A stretch of 64,000 nt of DNA from Dryas octopetala (lineage: Eukaryota > Streptophyta > Magnoliopsida > Rosales > Rosaceae), in contig OY992839.1 in NCBI GenBank assembly GCA_963921425.1, positions 20,506,910 through 20,570,909 of the forward strand, in the 5' to 3' direction. Numbering within the stretch: position 1 is the stretch's first letter; every line of letters starts with the position of its first letter. Position numbers and translations under genes: made by a program. The notes below the pieces were generated by a model. That model had not been told where the DNA came from. It ran no database searches and saw only the letters and a list, made by a program, of their open reading frames with translations. This document shows, in pieces, positions 22,420-33,440 of this stretch.

Positions 22420-24347
22420 CTCACGAGCATGAAGTTTGCCACTGCCCAACAAAGTTGCTGACTTGACTGTGTTACCTATATCATGCATATATCCATGAAT
22501 GTAATATATGTTTGCTACTTGTGACCATATTAGTAGCAATGACTGGTTTTATGTAGATGTATTATTAAGACTGCAGAAAAAGTGTATGTATTATGTTTTA
22601 TTTTATGCTATATATTTTGCCTAGTAGTCTGATGTAGGACAAGCCATACATACATGCCGCACAACAACCCATACTCTTATTTCATCCAACCCCATACATT
22701 GGAATATAGTAAGCAAAGAACAAATCTAACCCCAGCCATTGCAATACATAAAGCAAAAATATTCATTACTGTTTGAGGGATGAAACTGAAGGAGGCAACT
22801 CAGAATGGTTGGAGGGAAACAATAGGAATGAATTGCTGTACTGAATGGTTGGCGCCTAATTTTACACCCGTGTGAGTTTTTGAATGCATTATGACACATA
22901 TTGGAAAACTGTGAAATATGGAAAATAAAGTGCAAGGATTTAATTTTTTAATAATAGCAGTGTGATATATTTTAACTATTCCAAAATGAAGGTTTTTAAA
23001 ACTGCCGCTATATTTGTAAGAGCTCTACAAATCATTATCCATCCATTAGGTACATATACTTTCCCTCCAATTATTCAGATATTTTGGAAAGTTTTATTAT
23101 TAAATAATGGGTGCAAATATTTTATTGTAATTTTAAGGGGAATTAGGGTTTTTTTTTCCTATTTTAAGCCAACTTTGCTTTTAGGACCCATTATAAACCC
23201 ACCACCTTCGTTCAGACCACCCAGTCGATACAGACCGGTCCTCCAATGGTCCCTGTTCAGTTCCACCTGATGAATCAGGGGATGCGTTCTTGTTGATCGG
23301 CGCCATAGTCTGCGAGATTCTTGGTCCGTTGGAGCTTAAATATTCAGTGGCAAAGTGGGTGTGCCTGATTGGTTGCCATTCTTGAAGGTAGATAATACTC
23401 TCTCACAATCTCTTTCGCTCTCTCTGAATAACCCCATGTCGCTAGCTCTGTCTATCTCTGTAAATATATCATTCGCCCTGTATAGCTTCAGATATGGGTC
23501 ATTTTCATGAGTTCTGTATGTTTGGGTCCTTGAAATATATTTGATTTGGCATATATGATTGCTTATATTGAATATTCTCCATTGGTGTTGTTGTTTGAGC
23601 GCACCTTCATGGTCACTCTGGCTTCAAGTTCTGTTCTTATTTAACTCATTAATCAGCCACTTGTATACATTTGAAGAATTGGGCTTATGCGGTAGAACAA
23701 CTTAATTAGACACTCACAAAGTCAGTTCAAAATATTTTCAAGAACTGGAAAACTTTGGTAACCAAACTTCTGACTTCTGGTTAGGATTAGTTATACTTAT
23801 AAGGGAATCCATACCCAATTTGAAATCTGTTGTTAGATCATGTCAGCTGCAATATGTTTCAAACTTAAACCTTAACATATTATCCAAACTATCATTTACA
23901 TATTTGTGAGAGAGAGAGAGAGAGGGAGAGAGAGGGAGAGAGAGTGAGAGATTAGAGAATACCAGCTAGCCTTGACAACACAGGAGGATGGTGAAGGGAG
24001 GCAGATTGAGAACAGAGTAAGGTAGCAAATTAGAGTCAATATAGGACAGAGACATGTCTATTTGAATATTTATCCACAGTCCCCACTATGCACTTCCTCA
24101 TTGCTTTTTTTCTTTTCTGGGTGTCTCACCAACTTTAACCTTTTCAATTTCAGGATTAATGAACTTTCAGCCTTATTTGACTACTTGTTTTCATTTTTAT
24201 TAATTACTATTAGTTCATCACACCAAAATGGTGAATTTAGTTATCACTCGCCCTTATATCTAGCTTCATCTATGGTGAATTTCCATGACTTATGTATGTT
24301 TGCATCTTTGCAATTTAATTGATTTTTAATGTTCTTTATTAGTACAG
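22420..24347 (+). promoter_or_regulatory. Upstream region of the TNPA-like gene
   Basis: Non-coding. It includes one isolated ACCGGTCCTCCAATGG motif (about 23234), a pyrimidine-rich stretch at 23398-23460 that could be 5' UTR, and a (GA)n microsatellite at 23909-23949. The coding exon begins right at an acceptor (AGTACAG|ATG, 24347), so at least one upstream non-coding exon is expected. Promoter elements are not defined. Confidence 0.5.
23909..23949. repeat. (GA)n microsatellite
   Basis: A GA-repeat run with a few GGGA and GTGA interruptions, inside the TNPA leader region. Confidence 0.85.
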
Positions 24348-27300
24348 ATGCTTAATCACTACGTACCCCATACTGGACCTTTGTTCACTAACCTAGCACA
24401 AGACCACGAGACCCAACCTCCACTGAATGGCTATGATTTAAGACAAAGCGATGACATTATGTACACATTGCTTAGAGGTGTGAATGATGATACCACACAC
24501 AACGTTAATGAAACTGAGAATGAGATAGTTGTCCAAACTCAAAATCAAACCAATGGATCGAGCAATGCAGTGGGTTTCTCAACTTGCCAACCAAATGAAC
24601 TTTTGGGACAAAATGGTGAATCATCGAGGCCAACAAATGATGTGGGGAATGAAACGGGCACTGATTCGCAACTAGGTAAGCGCAAGAGATTAGGAAGAGG
24701 AAAAAATAAGAGAAAATTTGCTGTAACGAAACTAGAGAAGTTGGTATTCAATGAACATGGGCAGGCAGTTGAACCAGCTGACCTATGTGCAAAGTTTTCA
24801 AGATTTGTGGGGATAATAGCAACAGATGCCTCTTACTTTCCAATCAATGTGAAGTCGTTCAGATTGTTTAAAAAGGGAACCAGAGTGGAGAAAGCATGGA
24901 AGGATGTGAAGGTAAAGATCTCTTTCACCACGCCAATTGTTTCAGTATATCAAGCATTATTAATTTATTCATGTGCTAATGTATGATGCGTATGTACAAA
25001 CACATTATGCAGGAAGCTCTTGACTGGTCAGATCCGGATACATTAGCTAAGGAGGCAGCAATTGAAAAGATAACAAAGGCAAAGTTGAATGACCGTTGGA
25101 AGAAATTTAAGCATGATCTTAAGGTGGAATGGTACTACCCAAATGTCGGTACAGCTGATAGGTGGATTTGCAATGATAATCGTGTTAACATTAACCAATG
25201 GCGCTTGTTGGTGGCTGATTGGGACATAGAGAAAGAGGTAAATTAAGCCATAATTCCTCGAATGCTTATTTTCGGCATTCTCATGTAGGTGGAAAAAATT
25301 GACAGTGTCATTTGGATTTTTGTACATAGAAATACTCAAGGATAAATAAGAGGAATCGAAGGCAATTGAGGCTGCATCACACCACTGGTACACAAACCTT
25401 TGCCCAAAAGCGACATGCATGGGTGAGTTTTTAATACATTACCTAATGTTGAGGGTTAGTGGGAAACAATTTGTCAATTTATCTTTCAGTTAGATTGATC
25501 AGCCAATTATGTATGGGGATGATAGTTTTGAACAGTGTAAGATTAATTTATGCTAGTTTTGGCATTATCTAATTTTGTTCCACTTCATATAGGATATTTT
25601 ACTTTAGGGATGCTTGCTTAATAAGTATAGTACAAATGCATAGACCAAAGTAGTGGTGTATTTTTTCATGATCATGCTTATTTGATGCTTGAAATCCATA
25701 ATAGTGTAGAAAGGCAAAATTATATGGCCTCAAAAGAAGAATCACACACATTTACATATTAAGTAATTATACTTAGATTGCTTATGCTTTGAGCTAGCCA
25801 CTGGTCATGTTAGCCTTTATCTACATAATCATTACAATTATGATAAAGATGAGATAAATTTAGCCTTTTTGATTCACAAAGGAGGTAATGCTTGTATATT
25901 GAGAACCAGTTTCAGTATAAATTTTTGTCAAACCGGACCTCCAGGGGCAATGCTTCAGCACTGTGATTCTAATTTGTTGAAGAATCGGAACTGCTTTTGG
26001 AGGACACAAAATTCATTTAAATGTAAAAAAAAAAATTGGAGTACCGGACCTCTCTTAACAGGTCCGGTCCTCCAGAGGCAATACAATTTTCAGTTGTATT
26101 TTGAGAACCGGACCTCTATTTTGAGAACCGGTCCTCCTTAGGTCATTTTATTTTTTCACCAAAATATCCCGTCATTTTTTTTCATTTATTTTCCCTCTTT
26201 CTTTCCTGCGGGCCTCGTGTCCCGTGCCCTTTTCTTTCTCCTCTGCGCGCGTTGCTCCTCTTCTCCTCATTCTCTCTTATTTTCTTCTCTCTTCCTCCTC
26301 CCAATCCCTCATCAAATCACATTACATCTCAAAATTTGTTCTGACCTCTCACTTTTCGGCCCCTTCTGCATACCAGTAAATTCATAAATTTAGACTATTG
26401 ATTCACCACTAAGAAATGCTAAAGAAGTACATTGATACCAGTAAATTGAGTATATTTCTTGTTTATTTTGTGGTGATGCTTTGTATAATTTTGCAATTCC
26501 TAATTACATTGGCAGATATTGATAGAAAAATAATTTGCCTTTATCTATTAGGTGCATGTTTTCATTATTAATTAAGTACTTGGAACATGTGTGTTATGTC
26601 TGATTTTGTGCAGAAACGTGAGCACCCTGGTGAAGTGCTTGACCGTATAACATTCTTCAAACTCATCTACAGCCGCAAAGTGAAAAATCAACTCAAGCCG
26701 GTTAATGAAGAAGTCGCTAAACATTTTGTAAGTGCCTTAGTAATTAGATTATAGTATATACACATGTCAATACTACTAAACTGAGCATGTGGTGTTGTCT
26801 TTTTTGTTTTAATGCAGGATGAGTTGACTGCACTTGAGCAGAGGGAGCAGGAGAAGGGAAGGGAAATTACGCCTGATGTTCGTGATGAGTTGTATGCAGA
26901 GCAATTTGGGCCTGAAAAACGCAATACTGTCCGCGGCTTCGGGGTTGGAGTTGAATGGAAAGATGTACCTGGAATTGTTACACAGAGAAGGGGATTGTCA
27001 CGACAAGTCGAAGTGTTACAAGCTCAATGTGATCTCCAACGAATTGCTGCAGAAGAAGCACGTCAAGCAGCAGAAGAAGCGCGTGCAGAAGTTGAAAGAA
27101 TCAAAGTTGATGCAGCTAGGAAGGAACAAGAAGCAAGAGAGAGAGATGAATATTTTAGGAACAAGATGGCTGAATTTGAAGCCCGTTTGAACAATCCTTT
27201 AGTTGCTGCTATTTCAGGTGCAGGGGTACAAGCACTCCAAGGGCTGGATGTGCAGGCTTTGATACAGATGTTGTCAAAAGCTTCAGCCACCAAACAAGCT

Positions 27301-27396
27301 CAAGCAACCCCACCAGTTGGTGCCAATCCGATGTTGATGATAGGTTCCGATGTCTCTGATATGGCCGTGGACAATGCGATCGAACACAGCAAATGA
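24348..27396 (+). CDS. CACTA TNPA-like protein (Transposase_24)
   Basis: Five exons: 24348-24911, 25013-25237, 25330-25422, 26614-26727 and 26818-27396. All junctions are GT-AG and in phase, giving 524 residues. There is a basic nuclear-signal-like segment near residue 110 (GKRKRLGRGKNKRKF). The plant Ptta/En/Spm (Transposase_24) region follows, with VEKAWKDVK, LNDRWKKFKHDL, WRLLVADW and HHTTGTQTFAQKRH. A long alanine/glutamate-rich coiled coil (about residues 390-460) comes last. TNPA proteins bind subterminal motifs and regulate excision; here the CACGGTTT motifs are the likely sites. Intron 3 contains an inserted repeat relic, which leaves the exons untouched. Confidence 0.9.
25875..26370 (+). 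mobile_element. Relic of the nested array/leader element
   Basis: This lies in intron 3 of the TNPA-like gene. It has three or four diverged ACCGGACCTC/CCGGTCCTCC motifs (25930-26130) followed by the same 260 bp leader as at 19205-19465, ending at CGGCCCCTTCTG. No open frame follows. It is a second, much shorter copy of the element nested at 18856-22010. Confidence 0.75.
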
Positions 27397-28445
27397 TGAG
27401 TTTCGCAGCCCATGATTGGATCCAAGTATGTACAAAAATTTTTGGATAAGTGTTGGTAGCATTTTGGTTTAGACAGGTGAATTCTAGCCCCTTTTGTGAA
27501 AATGATGGTGGGGACTTAAGTATAGATTATATTGCTAGAACATAGTGATATGATGGGTGTAGGAACTGACTGGCTAGAACATAGTGATATGATGGGTTTA
27601 GGAACTGACTGGCTTAGCTGTTGGGTAAAAATTTTATTTTGGCATTGATATGTGGCAGCTGATTCCTTGAGCATGCCAACCCTTTCATTTCAGTTAGATT
27701 GTGAATTGCTTGTAAGGAAGGGGTTGGAATCATATCAGTGAACTTAGATTGGGTATATTTTGGATGTAAATAGGCAAGTTATTTTGTTGAACAAACTAAT
27801 GTAATTATAGACTCATCAGTATTGTGAAGCAAATGTCTGAAAGTTGAATCCATGGCTTAAAGTGGCAATTTTTAATTTTTTAATGGCTAAAATTATGGTT
27901 TATTAATAACTAATTGTTCAATACATACTTATTATTATAAGTATATATATTATTTGATATTATTGTATATGAAACAATATATGAGCAATTGTATATATAT
28001 TAGTTTTCTCCATTTAATGAAAGTATGGCACGGATACCCGAAGGTGAAAGGCAAAGGTCATTTAACTCAAAATACATGAATTCATCGTACATGTTTTTCA
28101 TGTCACAGTATGGTATATTTTAATATTATTTAGTTATTCACGGTTATACAACCATGAGACCATTAACTGGAGTGGTCTCATCGTCCACCAAGCCACTTTA
28201 AGCCGGCTCAAGCTTGGCTCAAGTATATAAGCTTGGCTGAAGTATGCTAATGCCGAATGGGGTGGGACCCGGTGTAAATGGACTCACGGTTAGGTAAACC
28301 GTGACAGTGTGACAATGGATACGCCTCCCAATCGCACCACTCCCCAAACCGTGACTAGATGATCAATAGGCACTGCAAACTGTGCCCTTTGAGACCAATT
28401 GGCATGGTTTGGTGGGTGTGCCTGATGAAGGATTTTGCAGTAGTG
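27397..28445 (+). promoter_or_regulatory. TNPA 3' flank and CACTA 3' subterminal region
   Basis: A short tandem duplication (CTGGCTAGAACATAGTGATATGATG context, about 27530-27610) lies in the 3' UTR region. From about 28130 the CACGGTT/AACCGTG motifs return: TTCACGGTTATACAACC at 28137, CACGGTTAGGTAAACCGTGA at 28286, AAACCGTGACTAG at 28349. The element ends at TTTTGCAGTAGTG. Confidence 0.7.
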
Positions 28446-28718
28446 GGATTAAATACACTATTTGATGGTATTATGGTCATACAAAATAATTTCTCACATA
28501 ATTCATTCCCTATTGTTAGTATACACACGTGTGAACAAGCTGAGTCAGCACAAGTCGGTACTAGTTAGTTACAAAACTTACACTGTTGGAGGAGCTTAAT
28601 GCTGTTAGTATGTTAGTCAAGCATAACGCATAGTGCTTATATAGTTATATAAACTCAGCTGTATTAGTGAGAAATGTACTGGATCATTTTACAATCAGTC
28701 AGATATGGATTCTTCTTT

Positions 28719-28771
<53 letters not shown>

Positions 28772-29109
28772 TTCTCTTTCTCTCCGATTTCTCTTCTTGA
28801 ATGTTGACACCTCCTAAGGTTTCCTCCACACGTGGTATTCTAGTGTCGACTTTATAAAAATCATTGTACGTACTCTCTCTCTCTCTCTCAATTGATTAAA
28901 GTGCGAAATTTCTAATGAACTATAATTAAAATAATAACTAAGAAGAAATGGATAATAACAAGTCTTCTTATTTATATTATACAGCAAGAACCAAGATACA
29001 TAGCCATACAAACATTCGAATGCATGGTTGACAAATTAACCCACTTGGATCTTCTTGACATTATATATATATATACAGATACATATATATTTATAGAGAC
29101 ATACAGTCT
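28446..29109. other. Intergenic DNA 3' of the YUCCA-like gene
   Basis: It starts with the GGA target duplication. It includes a (CT)n microsatellite at 28721-28768, a shorter CT run at 28875-28890 and a TA run at 29064-29075. A TGTTGGAGGAGCTTAATGC start at 28583 is reminiscent of a copia LTR, but no second end was found. No gene is supported. Confidence 0.6.
28721..28768. repeat. (CT)n microsatellite
   Basis: About 24 CT units in tandem. Confidence 0.95.
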
Positions 29110-30697
29110 CAGAGATTAGCACATAACATGCAATTCATGGTGGATCGTTCAGTTGTTTTTCTTCTTCTGATCATTTAAAGCAGAACTGATATCTTTTGCT
29201 ATGTTTTGTGCATCATGTGAAATGCCAGACAATCCACGCCTTGAGAATCCAACACAGTAAAGACCACGGTTCTTTGCCTTCCAGTGATTCGGGAAACTTT
29301 GGTTTGGCATTCCATCGTCATTAAACAAATGGTCGTCATCCTAAGTTATAAACATATGGATAATGTAGGTACGTATATCAATGTACTTGAATATGTGTTT
29401 ATAATTTAATCAGTAATAATGTAACTGAGAATACCAAAAAAAAAATCACGTACCTTAAGCCAGTTTAGCACAGTGCTTTTGTAACCAGTAGCAAATATAA
29501 TAGCATCATAGCGATTGAAGTAGCCATTCCCAAATTCGATTTTGTTTCCTTCTATGATTGTGATGGATGGAACAACCTGATCGAAGATGAGTATTGTCAC
29601 CATCATCATCATCACATGATCGAAATGGATAATCAAGTGATTAACCATTTTGCAGGATATACAATTAAATCGATGGAAAAATTAAGAAACTGTTGTGAAA
29701 AAAAAATATATGAAGATCATAAACCATGCATGCATGCATTTATGAGTATACCTTGATTTCCCCAGTCTTGATCTTGTCAAGGGTCCCAACATCGATGATG
29801 GGGGATCGACCCTTAGTTTCCTTGAGATAAAATGGTCCTTCGGTTGGCTTTTGAAGCCCATATTTGGATAAATTTCCCCACTTTAATTTGCTTAACGTCA
29901 TGACAACAGTGTCCACCAATTTCCCTGGAAAGAGTTTTGATAAAACCATTCCAATGTACACCATTTCCTTGGTGAGAACATGTACCTGCATGCAATTTAT
30001 AAATTGTTATTAAATAAGTTATAAAACATTAATGTAACAAATATATTATATTGTGTAGAGAGAATTAAAGAGAGAGAAGTTTTACCGGGCTACGGACAAC
30101 GATGGTAGTATTAGCACCCCAATTTGACAAGTCATAAGAAATTTCCAAGCCAGAATTCCCAGCCCCAACCACCAAAACATCTTTTCCACCATATTTCCTC
30201 CCATTTGCATACTGGGTTGAATGCATGATCTCACCACTAAACCCATCCAAGCCATGAATTCGAGGAATGCAACCTTCACTATTTTCACCACTTGCAACCA
30301 CAAGAAACCTCCCAAGGTATATTTCTCGCAAACCCAAAAGAGTGTTCTTGACAATAACACACCATTTTCCCACATCCACATCATAGAAAGCAGACTCCAC
30401 AGTTCTGTGGTAGTTAGGACTTACCTTGAAATGAGACACGTAAGCATCCAAGTATTGAACAAAGTCATTCTTGGGCATGTATTTGGGTGCACTTTTAGGG
30501 AAAGGCATATAAGGAAGTTCACAGAATTGCTTTGCTAGGTGAAGCTTCAAACGGTCATATGACCTTTTCTTCCAAAGAGAAGCATAGCAATCTTCTCTTT
30601 CGAGCACCACATTTGAGATGTCAAGGCGATTAAGACAGGCAGAGGTTGCTATGCCTGCAGGGCCAGCACCTACTATGACTACCTCTACTTCCTCCAT
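29110..30697 (-). CDS. YUC11: YUCCA11-like flavin monooxygenase
   Basis: Four exons (30697-30086, 29985-29752, 29576-29454, 29340-29110), all with GT-AG introns in phase 0, give 399 residues, normal for the family. It shows the FAD-binding [16 protein letters not shown], the FMO signature [11 protein letters not shown], the NADPH-binding [17 protein letters not shown] and the plant ATGYK motif ([11 protein letters not shown]). YUCCA enzymes convert indole-3-pyruvate to indole-3-acetic acid, the rate-limiting step of auxin synthesis. [15 protein letters not shown] and the C-terminal [19 protein letters not shown] point to the YUC10/YUC11 branch rather than YUC1-9. The ATG at 30697 is the first in frame; an upstream TTG at 30724 is not a start. 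No defect was seen. Confidence 0.88.
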
Positions 30698-30760
30698 TTC
30701 TGGATTTTGGTCAAGGCTATGCAAGGGTTGAACTGATATGTGGCTTAGTCCTTGCTTGCC

Positions 30761-30772
30761 TATTTATATAGT
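30761..30772 (-). promoter_or_regulatory. TATA box of the YUCCA-like gene
   Basis: The minus strand reads ACTATATAAATA about 65-75 bp upstream of the ATG. This would place the transcription start near 30735 and give a short 5' UTR of about 40 bases. Confidence 0.65.
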
Positions 30773-32099
30773 GGGATCTCCAAATAAAATATTGGTTTCA
30801 CCATTTCCTGAGAGTATGCATACTTGTCATGTATATATAGTCTTAGCTAAGCGTTATACTTGGCATGCGCGCGCACAGTTTTTGTTGGTCTTGTGCGTTA
30901 TGTGTTGATGTTTGACTCTATACTACTATAAAGGCAGTCGATCAACTCCTCTAATAATGCAGGTAATTACAATAAATCATGATTAATGGAGAAAACTCAT
31001 AGGAGAAGATCAAGGCTTAATTTAACGATATATGCATCAGTATTATTAGAGGATCAAGGCAGTCAACTCCTCTAATAATGCAGCTAATTACAATAAATCA
31101 TGATTAATGGAGAAAACTCATAGGAGAAGATCAAGGCTTTAACGATGCATCAGTATTATTAGAGGATCCTCTAATTACTATAATCCTAAAATTGTTCGTT
31201 AGATGCAGTTGTCTATTAGCTGTAGATTAGTCTTTTCCTTACCAAGACTCCTATCTTGTATATATAAAGTCAGTCATTGTACATAAAGATCAATGAAATA
31301 TTCATCACTTTCATAATCGATCTGTTAACTACAACCATATCATAACCTACGCATATACGCACTAAGGTACCATATATTAGCTTGTTTCCATTTTATTTTA
31401 GTTTACTTTGGCTAAACAATTAAGAACAATGTTATATATAAATGTACGAATTTGAATGCAAGCAGATCCTCTCGATCTGGAACTTTTAATCACTACTGTT
31501 CATTTCATCTCCTTAGAAAGCAAAAAAGTGGGCGATTCATTTTCAGTATATATCCATTTTGATTTAGTTTACATGCATTGGTTATACAATATAATCAAAT
31601 ATACAATGTATCTGAAATGCAAATAGATGGTGCCGAGAAGCATCTACCATAAAGATTCTTTATGGGAATGAAACCATCCCACTCACCTATATATTGCCCT
31701 AATTTCTAAATTTAGTAGTTATAAATTCTTACTTTTATTTTCAGAAGTACGCTATATTTTTTTCTCTGTTCCACTTTAACATTCAAAAAAGGTGCCTCCG
31801 GAGTTTAATTAAGATAAATAAATTCTTCATATTGCTCCCTCCCTTTTCCATTTAGAATTTATTCATTCTTATAAATCTCATTAAAAAAATTCAACTACAT
31901 GAGCCCTTTAACGATAAGGGCATTTTTTAATTGAAAAAAACAAATTGGAACACAAGAATATAGAAGAACTTAATTTAGACGATATCGAATCTTTAAACAC
32001 AAAAAATTAAAATAAAACATGTAATTTTTGTTGAACACATGAACATAAAAGTTTTTACCATGTTTCAACACAAAAAAGTATATATTAGTTGGATTGATA
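30773..32099. other. Upstream intergenic DNA of the YUCCA-like gene
   Basis: AT-rich. Apart from the tandem repeat at 30932-31175, a stretch at 31215-31330 (TATATATAAAGTCAGTCATTG, then AATGAAATATTCATC) resembles the end of a small LTR, but no pair was found. No gene was recognised. The auxin-gene promoter must lie in this segment. Confidence 0.5.
30932..31175. repeat. Tandem duplication with inverted ends
   Basis: Two near-identical units of about 110-125 bp begin at 30932 and 31057 (AAGGCAGT...CTCCTCTAATAATGCAG). Each unit starts with TCCTCTAATAAT and ends with its inverse ATTATTAGAGGA, so each could form a hairpin with a 12 bp stem. It lies about 240-480 bp upstream of the YUCCA-like start codon. 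Confidence 0.85.
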
Positions 32100-33181
32100 A
32101 CGATAATGCACTTCTTTGTTATTAAGAATATTTAATTTTTTTGCTAATGACCATTTGGTTTAGTAGTAGCACCTAGCTAGTCTTTTCTTCATGAGAGAAG
32201 ATCGATCTTGAGTTCAAATATTTGATAATAATACTTAAAAATTATATCGAATTTGCTAAGGACAAATTAAATAGGATACCCTAACATATTGGGATTTAGA
32301 TTTTGAAGTCTTTCCAAATATCGTAATTAAGTAATTAATTTTTTTAAAAAAATATCTAGATAAAATTTTGGAAAATGCAACCGAAATTCAAGGATATATT
32401 GGTCATATTTGTTTCACTCAATCATACGTATGAGACGACATACCGACAATGAACGACAAAATGGCTTATTAGGCAATGAACACAGATTCTCACTGATAAA
32501 AATTCTAAACTAGAACACACATTGTTAAATCGATACTGAGAGAGTATGAGAAATAGTTCGTTACACCTTTTATAATGATGGCTGGCAACAAAATCAGTGG
32601 CGGAGCCACATGAGGACGAGGGGGGACACATGCCCCCACTCAAATTTTGGTGTTAAAAAAAGATTGGTTTATGATATATGGTAGTTTATTGAAATACCAT
32701 TGAAATAAATCAGGTCTCACACATGTTCGCTTTTTTTATTCTTTCTTTTTTTGCCACTTTCCCTTTTGTCTATTCTAGAAGGTCCCTTTTTAGATTTTCA
32801 TTCATCTAATGTCAATCTCTGTTTTTTTTTTTTTGCTTGTTCTTGCACAATTGTCTTTCACTTCAAATAAATTTCTCTACTTTTCAATTGATATGGGTTT
32901 TTACACATGCAAAAATTAAAATAACTACTAAACCTAAAGCAATTTTATTGCAGGAATTTGATTTAGGGTTTACTTATTTGAACTTGAAGTTGATTAATTA
33001 GGTATTGAGAAGTAGAGAGGAAAAGCTACCACATTTGGTAATTACAAAAAATGGAGACTATATATGTTTTATTTTTTCAAAAATTTGTTTGGGATATTTT
33101 TGTTACTTTGTAAGATTGCAACAGAGTTGCAGGGATTTATTGGTATTGATAGTGAAGTTATATATGCATGGATTTTTAATT
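32100..33181. repeat. Copy B of the 1.1 kb duplicated segment
   Basis: It matches 1-1085 closely, from AACGATAATGCACTTC to GCATGGATTTTTAATT, with a few indels. Beyond 33181 the two copies diverge completely. The CAGTGGCGGAGCCACATGAG motif occurs at about 32596. No gene is supported. Confidence 0.88.
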
Positions 33182-33440
33182 ATGTTTTTTTGTTATAATA
33201 TTATGTGATTTTTTCTTGTTCATTAAGCAATCAAATTAAAGTTTTCCTTTAAATTAATATTATTTTCTGTTTTGATTTAAAAATTTTGAAGTCATAGGTG
33301 ATCTTCAAAGTGGAAAGGCCTCAAACTAGTCATTTGCAAAAAGTACGTATTTACATGTTCAACACAGTGAGATGAATAATTTATTACCATAAGTCCTTTT
33401 AAGTATCAGTATTATGAAGCATATCATAATTATTTTGAAG
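33182..33440. other. AT-rich intergenic DNA
   Basis: No gene or repeat was recognised. Confidence 0.5.

Larger units (their letters stand above)
11163..28445 (+). mobile_element. Complete CACTA (En/Spm) transposon
   Basis: The left end reads CACTACTGGAAAA and the right end TTTTGCAGTAGTG, a 13 bp terminal inverted repeat with one mismatch. The trinucleotide GGA is duplicated at 11160-11162 and 28446-28448. Length is 17,283 bp. It encodes a TNPD-type transposase, a small unknown spliced protein and a TNPA-like protein, all on the plus strand, plus a possible minus-strand frame. Both ends have subterminal copies of a CACGGTTT motif. Two internal insertions sit in introns, so the coding exons are undamaged. 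CACTA elements move by cut and paste; this copy looks potentially autonomous. Confidence 0.95.

Noticed and set aside
28583..28900. Possible copia LTR starting TGTTGGAGGAG
   Set aside because: No matching CA end, second LTR or target duplication was found near the CT microsatellite.
30698..30724. Longer N-terminus for the YUCCA-like protein
   Set aside because: The extended frame begins with TTG, not ATG. The ATG at 30697 gives the usual short lead to the FAD motif.
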